Of a DNA stretch of 64,000 nt, positions 22,201-31,800 are shown one piece after another. Under the pieces are notes generated by a model. The model did no database searches and was not told the origin of the DNA. It saw only the letters and a list, made by a program, of their open reading frames with translations. The position numbers were made by a program, and so were the translations under genes. How positions within the stretch are numbered: position 1 is the stretch's first letter; every line of letters begins with the position of its first letter. The stretch comes from Owenia fusiformis (lineage: Eukaryota > Annelida > Polychaeta > Sabellida > Oweniidae): NCBI GenBank assembly GCA_903813345.2, contig CAIIXF020000008.1:15174822-15238821 (forward strand), read 5' to 3'.

Positions 22201-24793
22201 AATAAAATTCCAAAACGTTCACAGTTTCTTGCTCTTCATGGTTCATCTCAACGCGATGAAATGTAATATTAACATCAACATAAGAATAACAAGTAAAATT
22301 AACATGTGGTAACACTGTCAATTTACGACGTAAGATTGACATGAAAGTCGAAATCCAACATATATTTAAATATTTTTCGTGATGTTAAACTACAACATCT
22401 AATGTTTTCATATAGATATATAGTTTATATTTAAGAATATTACAAACTCATTTTTCAAAAACAAAATTCAAATTGGTTAAAGTAACTACATTTCGAGGCT
22501 TTAAACTCACTTTAACATTTAGCATAAAAATCGTTCCATAGGTGGGGGAATTTTTGCTAAAATACCTGTGCAAGTCCTCCTTCCAATTTCACTTTAAACT
22601 GATATTCAGTTTGTTTTGTTGCCAGTTCTTGCTTTCGTTGTTCAATCGCAGGGTCTTGTTGTGGTAGTAATGAGTCATATTCCTGGAGTTTGATGGAAAA
22701 GCCTGCTGGAACCCACCGATGTATGGGAAATACACTCCGGTCCTTGTCCTTGAACCTCTCAATCACAATTTTCTCAACATACCTTGCAAAAGTAAAAATC
22801 TCTTCCACTGATACTTGCAAAATCAATATTATCAACATACATTACAAAAAAAATCTCAATATACACCACAACGAAATAATCATTTTCTCAACATACATCG
22901 CAACAAAATAATCATTTTCTCAACAAACATCGCAACAAAATAATAATTTTCTCAACATTCATCGCAACAAAACAATCATTTTCTCAACATACATCGCAAC
23001 AAATCATTTTTCAACATACAAGTCGCAACAAAATAAAAAGTTCTCGTCATACATTGGAAAAGAAATATTCTCAACATACATCTCAAAAAGGTATTACATG
23101 CAAAATGTCACAACCTGTCATTTGTTTGAACTTTTATTATTCTCATTCAAAGGCAAGTACAAATCATTAAATGACTACCATGTAACTCTTTAAACTCTGA
23201 CTGTGCTCAAAATATTTAATTGGTACTTACCAACTATCCTTGCTGTTTGTCTTATCTCTCCAAAGGTCAAGCTGTGTGATGTGTTTGAAATCAGGACAGT
23301 TTTCCAATGGAAACGTATCTGTTTGTCCCAACTCAAAAGAATCCTTCCAACGATCATGAAGCTTAAGATCACTGGACCGTTTTCCATCTTCATCAGTCAA
23401 TGCGATATAAACCTGGAATTATTGGGTATTCATTGCGTGCTTTCGATTATTAGTATATAAATAAATGTCAATAATACCGCGTGACACCAAAAATCCCACC
23501 CACTCACATAATGTTGCATAACTTTTTTTGCCGGAAAAAATTCTGACTTATTTTTGGCACATTGAAACTAGCATCCATGGTGCAACCCCACAAGAAGTTT
23601 TAGATGACTAGCTCAACTAGATGCACATTTATGAGTGGTACAAGATGTGTCATATATTACTTTGCAGGCACTTGGATTCTATTTATGTATTCAGTATCCA
23701 CCTTTTGTAACATAATATTGGAAATAAGTTATAATGATTTTATCTATGACATCTATATCATTTTGTGTTTAATTGAATGGACTTCATTTCTCTGAATGTT
23801 AAAGCAAAAATCATTAGTATTTACAAAGTTATGTTACAAAAGGTAGGTGTTAGAATCCAGGTGTGCCTTCAAAAGAATAGACGATATTTAGTGCAAATCT
23901 TGAAACGCTCATAAAAGTGCATCTAGTTGGGCTAGTCATCTGAAACTTCTTGTGGAGCTTCTCTATGTGCCCAGATGTCATAGAGACAAAACAGTTATTC
24001 AAAATTATGTGGGTGGCATTTTTGTGTCACTCTGTATATAACACATGGAATTAACAAGGTTCATTTTCAAAATAATCTTAATTTCACGGCAGGTAGGTTA
24101 TGAATTTGTAACCGTTGTTTATTTGTGTGGTTTTTGAAATTCGTATATTAGATCTATGCATGATCATGTGGACTTCGAGGATAGACAGCAGCTCTCTGTA
24201 CGTGAAATCATCGATTGTGCTGTTCAATATTAATAGGAGCATATTAATACAATATCTTTAAATTCAACACACATCGCTTAATATTTCAGAAATAATGCTG
24301 ATGTTTGAACATTCAATATCAAGAACTTCTAGGTACTTTTACGTGTATTCATGCCTCTGATTATAATCATAAAGAAGGAATTAACATGCAAAATGTCACC
24401 ACGTGCCATTTGTTAGAGACGCCGATCACCGAACGCCGAACACCAACCGCCGAGCAACATCCATAAAAAAAGTTGGAGAGACTATTAAAATATGTCACCA
24501 CTTGTGGTGGTGTTATAAAAACAATAGATCTTTATCGACAGGCCTTAAAGACAGTAAATGAGCATTTAAAAAACAGTACAAATATTTTACGTATGTTTAA
24601 AAAACAGTACAAATAGTTTACGTGTATCTAAAAACAGTACAATAATTTTACATATATTTAAAAACAGTACAAATATTTTACGTATATTTAAAAACAGTAC
24701 AAATATTTTACATACATTGCCATCAGTTCCTGCTCCCTTCTTATCCCCAGTCTTTACAAAGACATCATAATCACGTGAGCCGCCCTGTCCCAT
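16203..24793 (-). CDS. Lipoxygenase LOX-A, complete (15 exons, 657 aa)
   Basis: Predicted iron-dependent dioxygenase that converts polyunsaturated fatty acids to hydroperoxides. Exons: 24793-24716, 23412-23231, 22782-22566, 21743-21699, 20776-20651, 20435-20338, 20106-19974, 19710-19615, 19291-19195, 18702-18585, 18031-17887, 17551-17360, 17168-17001, 16802-16639, 16317-16203. All introns are GT-AG, phases agree, and the stop is TAA. A PLAT domain fills about residues 8-105; the catalytic domain follows. Iron ligands seen: His351 and His356 (HQSIAH), His536 and Asn540 (QHAAVN), plus the C-terminal carboxylate, here Ala657 where the family normally has Ile. The INTxA stereocontrol position reads Gly399, and the next segment is three residues shorter than in LOX-B. 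The start MGQGGS fits an N-myristoylation consensus. It is the most downstream gene of the tandem cluster. Positional specificity cannot be assigned. Confidence 0.92.
16848..16952. repeat. Tandem approx. 57-bp repeat in LOX-A intron 13
   Basis: Two copies of a unit, gggtgg(g)c(c)aataaagatggccacatgg plus ttcacgga(a/c)cgata, stand head to tail. The paralogous LOX-C intron (60,722-60,826) has the same doublet, so it predates that duplication. The leading cagggtgggcc resembles the terminus of mariner-like elements, but no inverted partner is visible. Confidence 0.6.
18107..18275. mobile_element. LOX-A-specific insert with inverted termini (intron 10)
   Basis: It is absent from the otherwise near-identical LOX-C intron, where ctgtaacttccggaacaaatg is continuous. 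The insert starts near tatacacgggggtaaa and ends near tttaacacccgtgttata, imperfect inverse copies of each other. The exact boundaries and target duplication are ambiguous by a few bases. It is a probable MITE. Confidence 0.6.
18951..19066. mobile_element. TGTCACCAC-family MITE, LOX-A intron 9
   Basis: It begins tgtcacctgccatttgttacag, continues through the ccaaccgccgaacacg core and the gttggatactata block, and ends ggtggtgaca. The same insertion, with the same diagnostic changes such as aatcgtcgaaagc, sits in the homologous intron of LOX-C (63,653-63,767) and, truncated, of LOX-B (48,262-48,349). It therefore predates the duplications that made all three genes. Confidence 0.75.
20954..21006. 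repeat. Perfect 22-bp hairpin in LOX-A intron 4
   Basis: ttgacgatcttcatgaatat and the next two bases (20,954-20,975) are exactly inverse to 20,985-21,006, with a 9-nt loop. Such long perfect stems in AT-rich introns usually mark a small palindromic insertion. No paralogous comparison is available because LOX-C upstream exons lie outside the window. Confidence 0.75.
21125..21345. repeat. Minisatellite with units in both orientations, LOX-A intron 4
   Basis: About ten units of roughly 21-24 bp are built on taacggcgtaaaaagtaattt. The first part reads taacggcgtaaa, some later units read tttacggcgttaaa, then the first orientation returns. The array is therefore partly self-complementary. CpG-containing cores contrast with the AT-rich surroundings. 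Confidence 0.75.
22783..23095. repeat. Minisatellite derived from a LOX-A exon-3 splice boundary (intron 2)
   Basis: Units of about 30-33 bp read ttctcaacatac followed by atcgcaacaaaataatcatt. The first instance of ttctcaacatac belongs to exon 3 itself (its 5' edge at 22,782). The repeats therefore appear to have grown outward from the exon-intron junction, carrying near-copies of the exon's first codons. LOX-B's homologous junction (56,770) has no such array. Confidence 0.75.
24394..24513. mobile_element. TGTCACCAC-family MITE, LOX-A intron 1
   Basis: tgtcaccacgtgccatttgt leads into a run of ccgaacgccgaacaccaacc words, then gttggagagactat, and ends with the near-palindromic tgtcaccacttgtggtggtg. 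Start and end carry inverse TGTCACCAC/GTGGTG words. The distal gaca is degraded to gtta here. Confidence 0.7.
24560..24715. repeat. Minisatellite abutting the LOX-A exon 1 donor site
   Basis: About five units of roughly 31 bp read ttaaaaacagtacaaatatt plus ttacgtata. On the gene strand each unit gives tacgtaaaatatttgtactg. The array runs directly into the exon 1 donor at 24,715, where the transcript reads AAT then gtatgtaaaat. Repeat units thus resemble the authentic donor context. Confidence 0.75.
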
Positions 24794-26409
24794 CTTCCGA
24801 TATTTGTTGAATGGGTAATTCACTCCTTGATATGCGTCAGGTTGAAAATACAATCTCAACAAGTTAAGGGTTCAACACTCACACTGAACTGCTCGACTGT
24901 AAATGGCAATCACCTTTCACCCTCTATTGGTTTCACATTTGGACTGAATGGTTAAATTCCAGAATTCAGTAATCATGTTTTGTAATCTGCTATATCTAGT
25001 CACTGTCAGTGGTGTTTCGATTACATTACTGATATTAAAGCGAACAGCATGCTCGTCACGCTCGCAGTTGTTATAAAGTGGCAAACAGTGGAAGTAAAAT
25101 AAGTTTTTACTAGATGAAGGCTGTGTGTACCATCATTCATTTGGAAATCAAAATAGACGCAAAATACGAAAAAATTATTGGTATAGTACTTAACTTTTCC
25201 CATTTTCCCTAAAATGGCGTCAATCTGTCAATGTGATACATGTAAATAAAGCAATCGTCCAGGATTCGCCTTACTATATTTGCACATAGCCATCTTTAGA
25301 TAGATCTCTCAGGAGATAGCTTTGTGCAAACTAAGTAAGATTCACCATCATTTGCGTTTATGGATATATTGTGTACCACTGTAAGTTCCCCTGTGATTTT
25401 CAGTTGCATCTACCCTGCATGATTTTGACATACTATGTAACAAATATATTGAAAAATATTTGCAAACTTGGGGAACACACCCGGGGAACACATTAGGCCT
25501 ACCTATTGATTCACTTCAGTGTTAGTCGTAAAGATGACCGAATGCTAAATTATTTCAAGGGAAACAACTTATTTCACGTATGATCTGCATTTTTCAATTT
25601 TGCGATTAAGCCACAAATGTACCTTGATTAAGTTTTCATCGCGTTAACTTCCATGTGTAATAAAATCATGGTTCTCGCTTATTTCATTGCTTTTCAGTAT
25701 AGTAAAAAAAACATGGTGACCCCATTTCTTAGAATGTAAGACTTGCTTTCTTAAAAAAAGAACTTTCCTTTTCTCAAAACATAATATCATTATTTATTGG
25801 AAGGGTAAATGTTTTGAAATTTGATTCTGTAAATACTATATGCGTTACTTTCCCATCCGCGAGCCAAGATTGGGGGGGGGTTCAGTGGGTGCGAGGGACC
25901 CACATCTGGCCAAACAATATTTGAAGAGGATTGCTCAGAAGCATTTATTACATTATAAGAGATGTGTGAATATCATTTTATATATTTGTCGTTCAGCTAA
26001 CTTCTCCCATCCGAGGTCTTTAAGAATTCCACACCCGTGTCTGTTCTTATGTCACATTGGATCTCGGCGACAAAAGTACGGTGAACACGTACCTTCCCAA
26101 AATCGAAAGAAATATGCAGCATAAAATATAGGGATAAGCAGTACGATGAAGACTGTAGATCGTCTGTATCGATTTTGTAAAGCTATGGACACCGTACGCC
26201 CCTCGTAAAGCAAATGTACCTGAGTGACACTGGTATTTTTCAAAATGGCCGCCTTCTACCAAGAGTGTCAAGATGGCTGCCATGTGCTTCTTTAATATCT
26301 AGCTTTCTAGCTTTATTAATGTCCTATATATTTTTTTTACATTTAAAACATATTGCTATTACAGTTTTACATATTGCACCTAAATTACTGTAAAATCTGC
26401 ACTAAAATG

Positions 26410-26555
26410 GCCACCATTTTTAAATTAGCGGCAGTTTTAAAAATCGGCTTTCGAGCAGCACTTCTATCCCCATAGGGTATGTGTCCAAAATATGGACAAA
26501 ATCGGGCCAACGGTATTTGAGTTATTGCCCGGACGTACGGACGGAGGTTTTCCTT
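26410..26555. repeat. GGAC-rich dispersed repeat, copy 1
   Basis: The block starts near cgagcagcacttctatcccc, passes through gggccaacggtatttgagtt, and ends in gcccggacgtacggacggagg. The same order recurs at 28,535-28,690 with a longer gac/ggac microsatellite tail. It is a repetitive non-coding block. Confidence 0.6.
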
Positions 26556-26559
26556 ATAT

Positions 26560-27925
26560 GTGAATGCATTTCCTGACTAAAGAGACATGTCAAAGAAAAC
26601 ATTTAAACACAATTTTCATAACTATGAATTGGAGGATCATGGGTCCCTAAAGCTAGCATGGAGACAGTGATGTGAGGATAACCTTTTAAAATTTCAAGAA
26701 GTAGGATTGCAACAGAGACACATTTGTAACCCTACTATCACACCAAACTAGTTCTCACTACGTTCTCGAAAACGGGCTTCAACCGTGTACGAACGGACTG
26801 GACGTACTTAGAACCGTTTGGGGGCTATTCCCAAACTTCATCGCACGTACTCGGACGGGTAGGTCCTCTAGAACTTAGAATATGCTCAAAATTATCTCTT
26901 GGTCGTCAAGTTCTACAATTAGAACGAGTGACAACCTACTAACGACGAGCTGAACGTACTACGAACGGAACCATCGTACTTCAATCCTACTAGGGAGTTT
27001 TTACAGCGAGTTGAACTGTAGTGAGGACGTATTGAGAACGAGGTAGAACTAATTGCAAACGGGTTTAAACTGATTAAGAGCGTATTTATCAACGAGTTAG
27101 CAAAATATAGCTATCACACCAAGCAAGTTGCCACTGCGTTCTTCAAAACTGGTTTTAAACGGTGTGCGAATGGAATGAACGTAGCTACAACGTTTTACGA
27201 CGTTTCGTAGGACTGGCAAGAACGGGTAAGAACTAGTTTGGTGTGAAAGGGGGGTAAAACTCCAAAATTTCCACAAATCATCTTACCTTACCAAGGAACA
27301 TCAAAGGAGCATAGAAATGAATACCTTTTGCATTATTAGAGTAAAATAAAGCTCAAACCATTGTTAATTCTAAATATTTCATGTCCACCATTTTGTTTGC
27401 GGAGACTATTTTCTAGTCCAAAGTAATCCTCACTCATGTATCCATAGTTTATCATTTATAAAGCCTCAATTAAATTCATGTATCTATCGAGATAATTATA
27501 CTGTTATAGATATAATATACTAGTGATAATCCATGCCACTTGTGAAGTCACAAAACTTGTATGAGGATTCATCAAGGATGTTCCGGCAAACAAAATGGTG
27601 GACATGAAATATTTATAAGAAACTATGGTTTGAGCTTTATCATACTCTAACAAAGCAAGAAGTGCACATTTTCATGCTCCTTTGATGCTCCTTGGTAAGG
27701 TAAGATGATTTGTGGAAACTTTGGATTCATGCAAATGTGCGACTGTTGCAATCATACTCGTTGAAACTTTCAAAAGTTAGCCTCATTTCAATTCATGGTC
27801 TTCATGCTAGCTTTGGGGACCCATGCACCTCCAATTTATAGTTATGAAAATGCGTTTAAATGTGAAGTTTCCTTTGACATATCTCTTTAGTCAGGAAATG
27901 CATTCACATATAAGGAAAACCGATT
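26560..27925. mobile_element. Foldback element interrupted by a MITE
   Basis: The left arm (26,560-26,726 plus 27,255-27,420) is inverse to the right arm (27,560-27,925). Matching segments include cttatatgtgaatgcatttcctgac with its inverse near 27,890-27,915, and ttccacaaatcatcttacctta with its inverse at about 27,690-27,712. The arms would be continuous but for the 525-bp MITE in the left one. No coding capacity. Confidence 0.75.
26730..27254. mobile_element. TAA-flanked MITE (Harbinger-like), copy 1
   Basis: The termini are ccctactatcacaccaaact and its near-inverse, agtttggtgtgaaagggggg. Direct TAA copies flank it at 26,727-26,729 and 27,255-27,257. The right arm of the host foldback element supplies the uninterrupted sequence. 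A second copy at 62,044-63,033 is flanked by TTA. A 3-bp TWA duplication is typical of PIF/Harbinger-derived elements; no transposase is present. Confidence 0.8.
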
Positions 27926-28082
27926 TTTGTGACTTTACCAAAAAAATATGGCTGCCGTTTTTTATACTTTTGATTAACTTTAGCTTTACCTTAAACTGAT
28001 TTATAATTTATGATAATAAGCAAAGGCTAGCCTGACTGGGGTTTTAGTAGCACCTGGTTCATAGGCCCGGGAATATGTATAA

Positions 28083-28146
28083 AAAAATCGAGTTGATATA
28101 CCAAGTAAAGGGATTAGAATCTTGGTGTATTCAACTCGATTTTTTC
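28083..28146. repeat. Hairpin with approx. 24-bp arms
   Basis: aaaaaatcgagttgatatac followed by caag pairs with cttggtgtattcaactcgat followed by tttttt across a short spacer, with one mismatch. It lies about 0.7 kb beyond the LOX-B stop and is a small palindromic insertion rather than an obvious RNA gene. Confidence 0.6.
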
Positions 28147-28534
28147 CAGTTCCCGGTGTGAAAGAAATGATGGTCCCCAGGGCTTATGGTCCCCTTTCTT
28201 TACGGACCTTACTTGCCCTAATTGTGTATAACATAATGAGGAAAAGTGTTGTATTTAGGTCACCATATAAATCAATGGAGAGTAGGACCATAATTCCTAC
28301 CCTTTTACACCGGACATATGGCCTGGTTCATGCTAAAGCTGTTTGATGGTTGGTACAGTTGTAATGGATACAAGTTGAACTTGTGTGTGTTTCACAGTAC
28401 GTCTCTTGTCTTTGAAATGCATCCACTTATTTTCTTATTTTTGAAGTCAGATTATTTACATGGTGTTCCCAATTGAGATTTTAAACTAACAATGGTTAAA
28501 CTAAAATTGGCCTACATGTTTCATTTTGAAACGT

Positions 28535-28690
28535 CAAATACAGAACTTCTACCCCCATTGGGTATATGTGTACAAAATGTGAAAAAAATCTGGCCAACGG
28601 TATTTGAGTTATAGCCCGGATGGACAGATGGACTGATGGACGGACGGACGTACGCACAGACGGACGGAGGTGTTCCCTATATCCCTCCGA
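28535..28690. repeat. GGAC-rich dispersed repeat, copy 2
   Basis: It shares ctggccaacggtatttgagtt and a cggatggacagatggac-type tail with 26,410-26,555. The tail is expanded here to a tetranucleotide-like ggac/gacg run, followed by ctccgaactttgttcgat. Confidence 0.6.
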
Positions 28691-28879
28691 ACTTTGTTCG
28701 ATGGGATAATAAACTTGTTACTGCACAGACAAAGCATTGTGTTATGACCTTAAAACATGTTTATCAGTTATTGTAAAAAGCCCATATATTCTTCCAATGT
28801 GTTTTGTACAAATATAAATAGCATTCATGTTTGAGAAAAATCATATAATATTAAGTCCATCAAGATGTTGTCCATGTGG

Positions 28880-31800
28880 TTATACACTTATTGCATTAGG
28901 TACTACACTTGGCAAGAGCAATGAATACTTGTGGTCTCTTGTTTTGTTTCTCTCTTTCATCTCTTCTTCAATCTCAGCTAGCTCTTTGCGGAAACTAAAA
29001 CAGATGTTTCAATATTCATTATATTAGGGAGGTAGGAGAGAAGACCAGTGTAAAAGTGTATAAGCATTTATCTACGGGTCCCCATCCCCATCTATTTAAA
29101 TGTTCATGGTGGCTCAATTTGGATTATCCGTTATGCACAGATGCGACAAAGGAGGTATTCAATACAAAGAAAGAAATTATCTCTTTTACTTTTTGTTTAG
29201 ATATGATTTAAGACAAAGCAGAACTAATGGTCCATCGTTTTTCAATTTGCTAAAGAAATTCTTTCCTAATAATGGGGATTTTATACACTTAAATCTTCAT
29301 ATACTTTTTTGTATTGATATCGATACAGTAGTTGTTATGATTATTGGGATCATAGGATTTTTTCTAGTGTTGTACCTTTGCTTTCTCATTAATGTCAAAA
29401 ATATTATAAAAATAACTAACATATTAGTTTATATTAATTATAATGTACCTTTCCAATGCTTTCACAGACAGAGGGTCATGGTTGTACTGCACCTCAAAGT
29501 GTCCTAGTGGGTTTAATCCAGTTCTGCTCAAATAAGTTGCAATTAAAGCAACTTCTAGTGTTCGAGATTTACTTATAAGAGCGTTCATAATGTCCTGCTC
29601 TTTTCTCACTGCCTAGAAATCATAAAATGATGTATTACAGTATAATGGCAAAGTCAATTGTTATAATAATCCATCATCGTGTATAGGTAAAACACATGTA
29701 TTTACAAAAATTGGGATACAAGGCATTACATGACAAAATGTCACCACCTAATTGCTCATAATATTATGAGTTTAATCTTAAGTCAGATTTGAATTTCTGA
29801 GAACTTGTAGACAGGTAGATGATTTTGGAAAAAATGGTCAATTTGAAGCAAGTTGAAAAAGCCCTTTTTGACCCTGAGAAGGTCATTAAAGGTGAAATCT
29901 CAAATCTAAAGTCAGATTTGAACTTCTGAGAACTTGTAGATGATCTTGAAAAAAAATTGTCAATTTGAAGCAAGATTAAGACCTTTTTGACCTTGAGAAG
30001 GTCATTAAAGCTCCAGTCTTTTTTGACTTTGAGAATGTCATTGAAGGTCAAATCTATAGTCAGATTTGAACTTCTGAGAACTTGTAGATGGTTTTGAAAA
30101 AAAAATGGACAATTTGAAGCAAGTTGAAAAAATGCTGTTTCGACCTTATTTTACCTTGAAAAGATCATTGAAGGTCAAATATTAAATAAAAAGTCAGATT
30201 TGAACTTCTGAACTTGTAGATGATTTTGAAAAAAGTGAAGTCAGTATAAACAGTATTTGTTAAGTTATTGGAAGTTGTAAGAATACCTTTTTTGACCTTG
30301 AGAAGGTCAAATCTCAAATCTATAAAGTCAGATTACAACTTCTGATAACTTGCAGATGATTTTTAAAAAAATTGGTCGATTTGAAGCAAGTTGAAAAAAT
30401 GCTGTTTCGACCTTATTTTACCTTGAAAAGGTCATTGAAGGTCAAATATTAAATAAAAGTCAGATTTGAACTTCTGAACTTGTAGATGATTTTGAAAAAA
30501 ATTGAAGTCAGTATAAACAGTATTTGTTAAGTTATTGGAAGTTGAAAGAATTTGTTACAGATGCAAACTGCCAACCACCAACCGCCAACAATCAACCAAC
30601 AACTGCTGTCAAAAAAACGGAGACCATAACAATATGCCATCACTTTTTGGTGGTGACATAAGGAAAACTGTCATCATATTTTCATTTCGACTCCTAGTGT
30701 ATGTTACCCTTTCCTATTCAGAAACCCTTTAAGATTGATTTATCCAAGTTCAGTAACAATTGCAGTGATTCTTGCATTTAACTCAAAAACATTTAAAAAA
30801 TCAATGCATTATTAAAAGTTTGAATTATTAAAATCATGGAAATCTTTTAGCCCACCCTGTAGAATATGTAAATTGATAGTTTACCTTATCCCTGGGAGGA
30901 AGACCTTCCAAATAAGATGGAAAGTTAGGTGGATATGCATATTCCTCATACTGTGAATAATTCACTGCAGCATGCTGTACGCTTGCTTGAAATACCAATG
31001 GTGTCACAATGGCGCAGATGTCATCAACTGATGTTAATTTTTCAGGAAGGCCCTGTGGAATAAATATGTGCATAAAATTAAAAATTAATTTGAAGTTTGC
31101 ATTTATTCACCATTGTTTCATTATTGTATTGCAGATATAAAAAAAAACATGAGGATCTGCTGTGTGCCTAAGATCTAGACTACCAAAATCATAAGTAAGC
31201 ATATACTCGACTTGTAGTTTAGTTTAAACTGCAATGTTCAATCATTCTGATTTCTTTGATGCTTCAACTTATAACTTATCCCTTTGCCTTCATTCGAATA
31301 ACTGCAGGCCAGTCCGAAGGATTTCCCAAGATGGGGGGGTGACCTTTGCCCCCGGGCCTTTGCCTATAAATGGATTGTGCTACCGACACACCCTCGAAAA
31401 CGTCTAGGGTACTATACACTGTACGTAGCGCCACAAGCTAAGTGTGTCTGGAGACATGTCCCCCAGAAAAAATGTGATTCTGAGTTCTGAGCATATCTGA
31501 GAGTAATATTTGCATCATTAAATACAAATCTCTAAAAAGGGGGATGGTCGCCCCAAACAACCCTCCCCTTTGGACAGGTTTGAAAAACAACAAAGATCCA
31601 TTTCCATCTGTGACTGAATCAAGAATACAGCTTGGCCTGATCAATACTGAAGTTTGAACTTACATTTAATCCAGGTCCTTCTGGTGGAGACCTGAGCTCC
31701 TGCAGCCAGTTGTGAACCTCATAATCATTTACAAGTTTTTCAGGAGAATCATAAATCCCTGTAAGAACAGCCCTGATGTATTTCTCAATGGCTTTATACA

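Larger units (their letters stand above)
24794..28879. other. Spacer between LOX-B 3' end and LOX-A start
   Basis: No supported gene. The first kilobase upstream of the LOX-A ATG is plain AT-rich sequence and presumably holds its promoter and 5' UTR; no motif is decisive. The rest is a foldback element (26,560-27,925) with a MITE inserted in one arm, two blocks of a GGAC-rich repeat, and a hairpin at 28,083-28,146. A minus-strand frame at 26,055-26,245 is discussed under findings. Confidence 0.55.

Noticed and set aside
22783-23095. Regular repeats resembling a CRISPR array
   Set aside because: Units are adjacent and degenerate with no unique spacers, and the genome is eukaryotic.
25840-26124. 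94-codon plus-strand open frame
   Set aside because: Low-complexity start (run of G), no motif, overlaps repeat-like words; no evidence of a gene.
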